From Osedax fenrisi (taxonomy: Eukaryota; Annelida; Polychaeta; Sabellida; Siboglinidae), in assembly GCA_964019155.1 (NCBI GenBank), contig OZ025240.1, positions 45,626,274 through 45,690,273 of the forward strand: a stretch of 64,000 nt of DNA, given 5' to 3'. Position numbers and translations under genes: made by a program. How positions within the stretch are numbered: the stretch's first letter is position 1; every line of letters starts with the position of its first letter. Positions 11,656 through 21,263 of the stretch are shown here, piece by piece. Below the pieces are notes generated by a model that saw nothing but the letters and a program-made list of their open reading frames with translations, made no database searches and was not told the origin of the DNA.

Positions 11656-11769
11656 TTTTAATTTTTGTTATTTGTATTTTCTATTCGTTTGTTTTTATTA
11701 TTTTTCGTTATTGTTATACACCAGAGAGGGCACCCGCTATATTGGTGTTTAAATAAATAATTCAATTCA

Positions 11770-12086
11770 ATATAAGTCGTACACATTCCATTATATATGT
11801 CATCATTACATAATCATTGCGGAGTTAGTTTAATTATTAAAAGTGAATAATTCATTATAATTATTACTATTATTTGTGAAGTTTATAATTAAATATATTT
11901 TAAAAAGAACAATAAATTTATAAAAAATATGTTAGATAACATGTTATCAAACAATTAATATCAATAATTATACGTGGATTTTAACTTAACTTAACGCACT
12001 ATAATCATGTATTTATATGCAATATGTACTATTTACACAAGTCTATTTTTAATACGGGTTCGTTCTTTATTTTAATTTATGATATT

Positions 12087-12122
<36 letters not shown>

Positions 12123-12310
12123 TCCATCTCATTATAATCAGTAATTACCTATATACATCTATATACATATATACATATATATATATATTACATATATACA
12201 CCTATATTCAACTATACTCACCTATTATAGAATATATTCTTGTTATACTTATTATAAACTATAGTTTACTAGATAATTATAATATAATGTCAATAATAAC
12301 TAGTCATATA
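11770..12310. other. AT-rich gap with (TA)n
   Basis: No gene is seen. It contains a (TA)n run near 12085-12118 and TATACA/CATATATA words up to about 12210. Confidence 0.5.
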
Positions 12311-12321
12311 TCCATTGTATT

Positions 12322-12355
12322 CACAGACTTTGAGGGGACCCCCTCAAAGTCTGTG
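12322..12355. mobile_element. 34-bp element consisting only of inverted termini
   Basis: CACAGACTTTGAGGGG and its exact reverse complement are separated by only AC, and are flanked by a perfect 8-bp direct repeat ATTGTATT (12314-12321 and 12356-12363). The duplication length suggests a hAT-like, or other 8-bp-TSD, transposon reduced to its two termini. The whole forms a perfect hairpin. Confidence 0.7.
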
Positions 12356-12434
12356 ATTGTATTTGATACAACAGATCATAGAATTATATAATCTAATGGA
12401 TAACAAATATTACAATCTGTTATACTCTATGTAA

Positions 12435-12680
12435 GTGGTTGATATTAAATACAATATTATATGTTCGGTAAAGATTAATGATAGATTTTATCTTCCTCGT
12501 TTAGAAATATTTGTTCCTTTTTACGGTGCTGAAAGTTATTATTTATTATGTATCTGTTATTTACCTAATATAGATGAGTATTTATACATCGATGATATTC
12601 AGTTATCAAAACTAGTTAAAACAGTTATCTCTACTAGTCTTCCACTTTATAAATATATATATATATATATATATTTATAA
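12435..12680 (+). other. open frame, not recognised
   Basis: An 81-codon frame whose first ~65 codons are not simple repeat (it reads ...RLEIFVPFYGAESYYLL... and ...LPNIDEYLYIDDIQL...) and whose end runs into a (TA)n track. The D-D-I-Q-L word recalls the RT motif Y-A-D-D-I-Q-L, but nothing else around it fits a reverse transcriptase. It may be a small exon or chance. Confidence 0.15.
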
Positions 12681-13199
12681 TAGATAATATAATCAATTCT
12701 AGAAATATAGGCATTTGGAGATTTATTCATTCAGGATTGAACTTGCCTTTTCTGGAAATGTGTGTTCAGATTAGTTAAGTTTGCATACGATTTTATTTTC
12801 TAGGAGATAATCTGTTACCATATTACACTATCTGTTTGTTAGTTCATGAAATGAATATATGAATCAATAATTGTGACCGAGATGTGCACTAAAGTATACT
12901 CCATTTATCAGTAATACTATTGTAAAACGCCTTGCCATAGCAAACACCCTGCTTCTGATGAATTCGCGTAACCCTGGGCGGGAGTCTTTTATATTTAATA
13001 TAAGCCAAGAGATTTTCGTGTTGTATGCTTTTAGGAGCTTATTTTAATTGCTCTATATAAAAAGCCATTTTTTTATATCTAGTTCACTTTGTATAGTTAC
13101 TGTAGTTTTATCATTTGATGAGGGAATTGTTGGTTTATCAAGTAGTTCCTTTAAATTGTCGTGCCATATTCATTATTTTACACTATAAACTTTAAGTTT

Positions 13200-14277
13200 T
13201 CTCTAATAAAGTTCTTTATTCCATCTGTCATCATACATAACTTCTTCAAAATATAACGGTATTTCGTTACATTAAGTGAGGATCTGTTAGAAATACCTCA
13301 TAAACATCGTCCATTTCAATTCCTTTTAAGGCGAACTCTTTTCCTTGAACCATCATCACGACCTTGTAAAATAGTATTTTCTAATGTGTCATGTCGTGGC
13401 CAAACCAACTAATTTTTCTCCTTTTAACTTTCTGTAAAACATGTTCATATGAACCAATTCTGGATATCATTTCCTCATGGATATATACATTAGTCTTTTG
13501 TTGTCTGTATGTGATATTTAACATTTTTCTATGTGACTTAGATTCAAAAGCATTCAATAATGTCTTAGATTCTTCGAGAAGAGTCCATGTTTCACAGCCG
13601 TACAAAAGAGTGGATAGAATTAAAGATGTGTAGAGCTTTAACTTAATTTTAAAACTTATTTCTCTACTTCTCCAGATAATTTCTAATCTATCATTATGGA
13701 TGTGGTTATAGCAATTCTTATTGCTATTTCATTTTTTCTATTAGCACTGTTAGTGTTACCCCAATATATTTAAACGATTTGACTTGTTCTTATTTTTTTT
13801 CATACATCTTTATTGTCAGAGTATTACTATTACATTTATTTGGATCAGGAACGTTAACTAAAATCGTACTCTTTTTATGACTTATTTCTATTCCATGTCT
13901 AGATGCATTTTTTGCTAGCAGATCTGTAGTTTTTGTAGTTCATTAGATGAACCTGCGATGGAGTATATTACATGCTATGTCGTCTATAAAACGAAAATTG
14001 CTTATAGGTCTACCTTCAATAGATATAGTAGAGTCATGCTCTTTTAGTGTATCTTGCATCATCTTCTCCAAACATATGTTAAATATCACAGGAGATAGCA
14101 AGCAACCTTGACGAATACCTACTGTGGTTGACAATGAATCTCCTATTTGATTATTTACTAGTACTGAGATTCCTGAAGAGGTATGCAGAGCTGATATAAT
14201 ATCGATTAATTCTTTTCTTATTCCATAGGTTATCATGGTATGCCATAACCTCTCAAGCCATACTCGGTAAAGCATTT
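13200..14277 (-). pseudogene. RTE-like LINE, RT to C terminus, decayed
   Basis: Reading on the minus strand from 14275: a YGI.KELI...IISALHTSSG stretch, then GIRQGCLLSPVIFNICLE (RT motif B region), then NFRFIDDIA where F-R-F-I-D-D replaces the usual Y-A-D-D. Further on, KYIGVTL and the C-terminal YGCETWTLLEESK (13605 downwards) are recognisable, followed by SWFGHDMTH and HDTLENTILQGRDDGSRKR in a shifted frame to about 13300. This is the order in RTE-type LINEs. At least four frame changes and the altered catalytic motif show it is dead. The 5' half, including the endonuclease, is absent. Confidence 0.75.
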
Positions 14278-14299
14278 TTTGAAGTGTCGAAATTTATGA

Positions 14300-14539
14300 T
14301 ATAAAGGTCTTTTTTTTGTTTATATGTTTTTCCATTAGCAATTAATACATCATATATCATGTATTAATTAATAATAGAAGTATATTCTTATGATTATATC
14401 TAGAAAATATATAGATAATGGATACTATATGTTATGGAATTTTAATTATAAATTATAATTCAGTATTACATAGTATATAAAGTGGAGCTTGGTATGTTTC
14501 CTTAATATAAAATCATCATATTAAACAGTCTATAGTATG

Positions 14540-14588
<49 letters not shown>

Positions 14589-14950
14589 TAGTATATATAC
14601 TAGTATATATACTTGTGCTTTATTATTTTATTATTTTTATTATTATTATATATTATTATTTTTATTATTTTAGTAACAATCTTATTATTTATCTAAATGT
14701 CGGTATTAATAATAATTATAATTATTCTTAATACACTAATTAATTGTTGATAGGTTATAGGACACAACATATTACATTTGACTTTACTTACATTTAAAAA
14801 TGATAATGGAACAATTGATAAGAATACTTATTGCGGGAAACTAAATATGAAGATTTGGATAATTAAGGAAGGAGAATGTAATACATTTTTCACAATATGC
14901 GTATATAAACACAATAAGTTATTACATACTACTATATTTATGCACCTTAT
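14300..14950. other. AT-rich gap with long (TA)n
   Basis: Contains a (TA)n run at about 14543-14586, then TACTAGTATA repeats and TTA-rich sequence. The frame at 14778-14978 is not supported by any motif. Confidence 0.5.
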
Positions 14951-14956
14951 TATAAG

Positions 14957-15127
14957 CAGAGCTTGGCACGATACTTAACAAATGTATAATAGATACAATT
15001 ATAATTACACACATAGATACTAATATAATTACTTAACAAAAAATCATAGTAGATAAAATTAAAAATACAGAATTGTCTTAGTAGATACATATTAGTAGAT
15101 ACATTATAATTATATACAATATATATA

Positions 15128-15164
<37 letters not shown>

Positions 15165-15189
15165 TATAATATATAATATAATATCTATT

Positions 15190-15233
<44 letters not shown>

Positions 15234-16280
15234 TATTTCATCGAAGTCGAATTTGATAGTAGGTACAATTATACTGAAATAATTTCCGGAAATGTATGCT
15301 ATAGCAAGTTTTCTATAGAAATGATTTTCTAGCAAGTTGTAGTGGGATACTCCCTTTAAAGTTACTATATTTCCGGAAATTTTCCGGAAATTAAGAGGGT
15401 AACCCACTAAATTGTTGTTAACTTACTAGAAAATATCTATATAGAAAAAATTTCCGGACATTATTTCCGGAAATACTGGTAGTTGGATACCCTCTTTAAA
15501 AAGACATATTAAACATTTACACCTTCTAACGTGTTCTTCAATATGATATAGAATACATTTGTTAATATTTAATGATATTTTATGATACCCACGATGAATC
15601 TTTTAGTATACCAGCGTTTAAATAATTATTTCATCTGAAATTATACTATGAGCCATTACAGACTATAGAGAAATATACATTATCACAAATATACTATTTA
15701 TCAAAAACAAATAATCAGTGACCTTTACTTTCGAATGTTCAACACGAATATAGTAAATTATCAAATATACACAAAATAAATTATTAATATATTATTTATT
15801 TTGATTATTTAGAAATAATCATATTTATTAAAATGATTTTATCTTTCAATATAATATATAATTTTGAATTATAATCAATTATATACAAATATTATTAAAA
15901 TAATGTCCTTGTTTTCAATAAATGTATACACTGGTTTTTGAGAATAAATCACTATAATTGATATATCATAATTTTAAACAATGAATTAATTTCAATATTT
16001 ACAAAAGATATTTTATTAAAAATATATTTATAATTTATATATATTAAAATTAAATTATAATATTGATATAAAATACATATAATGTACAAATGATATATTA
16101 TTTAATAAAATGTATTTGTTTATATAATTTTCTTAGTAGATAGTATCTACTAGATACGTATCGTAGATACTATTTATGACTAATAGATACTTCTACTAAT
16201 ACAAATACAAATGTATCTACGATACTGATTTTTTGGTTTAATAGATAGGCCTACTGTATCGGCGATACTGCCGAGCTCTG
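14957..16280. mobile_element. probable TIR element with TAGATAC subterminal repeats
   Basis: The left end CAGAGCTTGGCACGATAC is matched by an inverted CAGAGCTCGGCAGTATCG at the right end (14 of 18 positions). Near both ends the word TAGATAC, or its complement, recurs: four copies at about 14990-15105 and at least six at about 16137-16260. This looks like the subterminal repeats that hAT transposases bind. No exact 8-bp target duplication is visible (ATTATAAG left, AGTATTAC right), so the exact ends are uncertain. The interior holds (TA)n runs and the TTTCCGGAAA cluster. No transposase frame was found. Confidence 0.5.
15270..15505. repeat. cluster of TTTCCGGAAA palindromes
   Basis: Five TTTCCGGAAA or close TTTCCGG words occur at about 15282, 15370, 15380, 15450 and 15464. 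They are interleaved with GTGGGATACTCCCTTTAAA at 15341, its inverted partner near 15390-15410, and GTTGGATACCCTCTTTAAA at 15482. It looks like a nested foldback structure inside the larger element. Confidence 0.6.
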
Positions 16281-16289
16281 AGTATTACT

Positions 16290-17380
16290 TATAAGTATAT
16301 CGATTGGAATATATTTATAATGGATATATGTAAATATGAGATTGTAGGTGTATATTTAATAAGTAGCTATACATATAGTTATTAAGAAATTGAGTTGGAA
16401 ATATATGATGCATGATGTTGTAAATGACGAAGAATTATTATTCGTATACATTAAAATGTAGGCAGATACTATGATAGTATCTATTATATTTGTTATATAA
16501 TGACTAATAAATCGTAGTGAGTATTGTTTATGGTTTATTGATGTGATATAATTTGTGTGATCATGTCATTGTATTTTTGCTATAGAAGTATCCGTTAATT
16601 GTAGGCATGTGTTTTAGAATGTATAATATATAATTGTGTGTTAGCATAAATATATGAATAAATAATGTATTTATAAATCTAATTAATAAGTAGAAATGGA
16701 AACTTAATATGTAAAGATAATGGACATGGTATATATATAATATAATGGTATACTTATAGTTATTTTCAAAGATAGCGAGACAAATATTCGGATATTTAAT
16801 TAACATAATTAATGAACATATATATATATATATATAATAGAATTGCATATTAGAATAGTCATTTATTGAGTGAAGTAAATTTTCTTTTGTTTCTTTATTT
16901 TTTCTTTAATTTTTTGTTTTCGTTTTCTTTCTCAAAGATTACTAGCAAGTTTCTCAATATATTTAATATTTAGTTCGCTGCTGTCAAAAATAAATTAAAT
17001 ATTATATAAGTAAAATAAAAAACAAATAAATTACAAATACAATTAATTTTGTAATTTATTCTTTATTTTTTTATATAATTTTAGATTTTTTTAATAAATT
17101 TGTAAGGTTTGATATTTGTAATATCATTTTTAATTATATTACAATGTTTCATCCCATTTATATATATTCTATTATTACTTTGGGTAAACATTGTTTTCAA
17201 AACTGCAAATGTTATTCAGCTACCGAAAGTAAAAAACATGACATGACAAGACAATCCAATAATAATCCATCCCGCATCGATCGTCGCGCGGTTAAACATA
17301 TAGCGCGACCTGCAATAAAACCTCAGGTTACAATGAACAATTATTGACTGAGAGAGAGAAAGAGATCATTATAACAGTTT
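16290..17380. other. AT-rich gap, little structure
   Basis: No gene is supported. A GC-richer island at about 17215-17345 (with CATCGATCGTCGCGCGG) directly precedes the RTE-like LINE remnant and may belong to it. Confidence 0.4.
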
Positions 17381-17389
17381 CTCAGCTCT

Positions 17390-19025
17390 TCAAAACGAAG
17401 GAAGAAATCCAATAAAGCGAAACTAAAAGCAACTAGTAATAAAGAACAAATCAAACTTTGGCATAGTATTTTACAGAGCTACTAGGCAAGAATATGCAAT
17501 CAAAAATACATAGCGAAAATTCAACTCAAATCAAATACTTGAGATAACAATTGGTTCCTTCACAAGAAGAAGTGATAAAAGACACACACAATATAGCATA
17601 TGGAAAAGCAGTTGGATTTGACGAAATACCAGCAGAAGTATGGAAATTAGAATATTTCAAAGAATTCTTACTTGAATATATAGCAAGATGGATAGATGGA
17701 TTTATTCTTCCTTTTCCAATGAAAGAAACGTATTCATCAATAACAATTACATTCATTACTTAAACACTTACAGCAATATCCGCCAAAATATATAACTCAA
17801 TGTTATTAAACAGAATCAGAACAGACATTAACCCAATTCTATGGTGAAACCAAAATGGTTTCCGTATAAATAGATCTATGACAGGACAAATTCTGACTAT
17901 AAGATGATTATTAAAAGGAGTAAAATATAAAAACCTACCACTAACAATCATATCATTGATTTTTCAAAAGCATTTGACACAATAATCGACAAAATGATGA
18001 AAAAAATACTTATAAAATATGGCATACCGGAAGAAACAGTTAATGCAATAATGATGATCTATATAACACTCGATCAATGGTACGTTCACCTGACGGAGAT
18101 ACACCTTTCTTCTAGTGTGTTACAGGGAGACAGACTAGCACCATTTCTTTTTATAATCTGCCTCGACCATATTCTAAAAACATTTTTGGACAATGACAGA
18201 GAACTCGGATTTACTTTAACTGAAAGAAGAAGCAGAAGATATCCCGCAGAACAAATTATCGACAAAGACTATGCAGACGACACTGCGAAATAATACCTTA
18301 AAAGATTCCAATACTCCATTACTAAAAATTGAACTAGCCCTAAAAGAAATTGGACTTAATATCAATACTGATAAAATATAATACATCAATTTAAACTAGA
18401 ACGATATATACTTACATATGGAAAGTATAGGCGGAAATATGATAAAACGAGTAGAAGACTTCAAATATCTAGGAAGCTATATTAAGTCAACTGGCAGATA
18501 TATACATATAAGAATCGCTAAAGCTTGAGCCGCTTTAAATAGCATGCAATCAATATGGAAATCAAAGTTAAGTGAAGTTCTCAAAAGAAACTTTTTCAGA
18601 GCAGCAGTTGAATCCGTACTTGTTTACGGCTCTGTTACATTGAATTTAACACAATCGATAGAAAAGAAGATTGATGGAGCTTACACTCGTATGTTTCGTG
18701 CTGTAATGAATAAATCCTGGAGAGATCATTAAACAAATGGACAACTATATGGTGGTATACAAAAAGCATAAATCAATACGAATGCAAAGATTAAAGTTTA
18801 CCGAACACTGTTGGAGAAGCAAAAATGACCATTCAAGCGATCTAATATTCGGGCAAGTACATCATGGTAAGTGAAAACGCGGACGACCAGCAAAGACGTA
18901 CCTCGATCAACTAAGAGACGATACGAATATTACAACGATAGATGAGATGAAAACATCAATGGAGTATATAGAAGGTTGGAAAAATCGTGTCATGAATTAC
19001 CGAGCAAGCTCAACCTGGTTAGGTA
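17390..19025 (+). pseudogene. RTE-like LINE, RT to C terminus, decayed
   Basis: Pieces in order on the plus strand: LVPSQEEVIKDT and GKAVGFDEIPAEVWKL (17545-17650, the RT entry motif), then KYGIPEETVNAI and VLQGDRLAPFLFIICLDHIL (18015-18180, motif B). A GFTLTERRSRRYPA stretch and KDYADDTAK (motif C, 18200-18290) follow, then VESVLVYGSVTLNLTQ (18605-18660) and WRDH. A shifted-frame C terminus reads RGRPAKTYLDQLRDDT and ends in M-N-Y-R-A-S-S-T-W near 19020. The G-x-R-P-A-K-T-Y and R-A-S-S-T endings are typical of this RTE-like group. Several stops and frameshifts are present and the endonuclease is missing. Confidence 0.8.
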
Positions 19026-19029
19026 AGTT

Positions 19030-20350
19030 ATACTTAAAATATAATATATTGAAATATATAAGAGGTATTTAATTAAACAAATCTAAAACCAGCTGATTTA
19101 AAAATTATCTCAATTTAAGATATAGGTCCTACTAGTATATTGAGATACTTTGTAAAGTTATCTATAATTGGTTTATCGGATAGCATGTTTAAGGTATACT
19201 TAGTTAATTCACCCATGATGATTATATTGTTTTTAATATGTTTATATGTATTATAGAATTATCCAATGATAGAGTGTCAATTGTAATAATAACTTATATA
19301 AATAGTTGATAATAATATTATGTTTTAATTATTATGATTACATTTTATAGTAAGTATTTCTAGGTTATCGTCTATATTTAAAGTTAATATATCTAACATA
19401 TATACATTTTTGTATATAAATTGTTACTCCGCCACCCCTTTCAGAGTTTTGTTTATATCCTATTATTTAAAATCATGATTTACTTAACCAGGTCCCTTAA
19501 GCAAATAATTCCTGGTGTTATGTAATTTTCAAAATTTAGAAACATTTTGATATATATCAACGTTTTTATTAAATATTGTAAGATGTGGGATTACTTTCAA
19601 CTAAGGATAGCGATATCTTACAGTATATCGATATTAGTCAACGTTTATTAATCATTTAAATTCAACCATAGTATATATATATATATTACTATAGATTTTA
19701 TATAATAGTAATCATAATACTAGTTGTAATAATATTAAGGTATTAACCTCCATATACTCCTACTACTAGTGACTATATATGTGACGTTTTTCAGCATAAT
19801 AATAGTATTATATATATGATGATATTTCAATAATATATATATATATATATATGACATTTGAATATATCTGATAAATACTAAAAGTAAACTAATTAAGGAC
19901 TATCAACTACGGAATATATATGCAGGTAATATATATATATATATACTATTTGCTATTTAACATTAAATCTACGATAACATAACCCTCTTGTTGATATATA
20001 TATATATATTACAGTAATTGATAATATTTAAAAGACATTATAGTACATTTAGTTATTAGTACAATATTGTCTGTATAATACAGTTAGTATATATTTAGTC
20101 TAGTATGTAGATTTACATCGTTATACAATATAACTTATATTATTTTAGTATTAAGTTGGACATTTGATACGGGACATGGCATAGGGAATATTGGTTCTCG
20201 TATTAATTGGATACATATATTGAGAGTAAATAAAAATGCATTACATATATATATATATATTTATATATATATATATATATATGTATGCATTCATTATGGA
20301 ATGAAATCTACTTATGTAATGGTATATTTTAATAATACCTATATCGTATT
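19030..20350. other. AT-rich gap, no gene seen
   Basis: Contains several short (TA)n runs (19675, 19830, 19930, 19996, 20245, 20270). No coding signal is clear before the candidate exon at 20360. Confidence 0.45.
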
Positions 20351-20359
20351 GTGTTATAG

Positions 20360-20480
20360 GGATAATACTGATGACTGTAATATATATAAAGAGAACTCTA
20401 ATTATAAGACATCAAATAGCTTTATAAATATCCCTGAGGAGATGCCTACAACATTCATTTTTAATGTAACACATTACAAG
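20360..20480 (+). CDS. candidate upstream exon of the DSL-ligand gene
   Basis: A frame bounded by an acceptor-like TGTTATAG and a donor-like CAAG|GTTAAA, close to the G|GTTAAT donors of the secure downstream exons. The 40 codons read DNTDDCNIYKENS, then NSFINIPEEMP, then TTFIFNVTHYK. A cysteine, a spacer, N-S-F-x-x-x-P and a hydrophobic T-F-x-F strand recall the middle of the MNNL/C2-type N-terminal domain of Delta-like proteins, but the match is weak. Its end phase (0) does not fit directly to the exon at 24667, so at least one exon would be missing. It may be unrelated. Confidence 0.2.
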
Positions 20481-20605
20481 GTTAAACTCAGACGCTTTTT
20501 AATATATTCATACACATGTATTATTCAAATATGTGTATTAATATAATGTTAATTAAATAATGTAAATAATTTATACATGTATATAAATAATATATTATAG
20601 TATAG

Positions 20606-20640
<35 letters not shown>

Positions 20641-20789
20641 CATGTATACAATAAACACGATTTTTGTATTAATAAAGTAATAAAGTATATATTAGGAAAC
20701 TATTACATACTGATTATTAATATAAATTAAATAATAATTAATATATTGTATTATTTATAATATATCTTGCAAAATCAATAACTAAACAA

Positions 20790-21263
20790 ATGGCCATTTC
20801 TGATAGGTCTAATAAAACTTGTGTTATTTTTGGTCTGTTAGAGGAATCCACAGATAATTTGCTAAATGATTTAGGTCTCAATGAATCTGCAAATCTTTCA
20901 AAAATCAATTCTGATAATATATCTATTCATAAACTTTCGATATCTAATAGTATTCATACAGTTAAATCAATAATGAAAAACTTTTCGAATATAGTTGATA
21001 AATATAAAAAATACCCGAAAGTTTTTATTAGACCTGATCAAAGTTTTGAGGATAGACTTACTCGTAGAATTCTAATTGCCGGTGCCAAAACTATACCCGG
21101 AAATATAAAATGTGTTTTTAATAATCGAAATCTTGAATATGAACTTAGATCATTTACTATTAATAATGATAAAACAACTATTAATTGGGATTGTGAAGTT
21201 AAATATTCAGAAGCAGAATTTTCCAAATGGAAAAATTCGTTCACTTCTAGTAATAATAGTTGA
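20790..21263 (+). CDS. CR1-type LINE ORF1 protein
   Basis: 157 aa starting MAISDRSNKTC. The C-terminal half matches the other LINE ORF1 frames here: FIRPDQSFEDRL, KCVFNNRNLEYELR, INWDCEVKYSEAEFSKW. ORF1 proteins of such elements coat the RNA and act as chaperones. The N-terminal cysteine finger seen in the LINEs at 45.9 and 54.1 kb is absent, so either the element starts late or this lineage lacks it. It ends in TGA at 21261-21263, followed in the same frame by CTA and ORF2. Confidence 0.7.
   Translation: MAISDRSNKTCVIFGLLEESTDNLLNDLGLNESANLSKINSDNISIHKLSISNSIHTVKSIMKNFSNIVDKYKKYPKVFIRPDQSFEDRLTRRILIAGAKTIPGNIKCVFNNRNLEYELRSFTINNDKTTINWDCEVKYSEAEFSKWKNSFTSSNNS

Larger units (their letters stand above)
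8082..11768 (+). mobile_element. L2/CR1-type LINE, element 1, decayed
   Basis: The element reads ORF1 remnant, apurinic-type endonuclease, reverse transcriptase and a C-terminal domain on the plus strand, with several frameshifts and stops. It is bracketed by AATAAATAATTCAA words at the 5' side (8085-8125) and 3' side (about 11748-11765), which probably represent its tail and target. A solo LTR sits inside at 9547-9749. The reverse transcriptase motifs fit the L2 group (Y-A-D-D after H-I, and an S-A-x-D-T-L-x-H motif A). Confidence 0.85.

Noticed and set aside
12435..12680. RT fragment based on the Y-I-D-D-I-Q-L word
   Set aside because: No neighbouring RT motif is present in any frame, so the word alone is not enough; it is kept only as an unrecognised frame.
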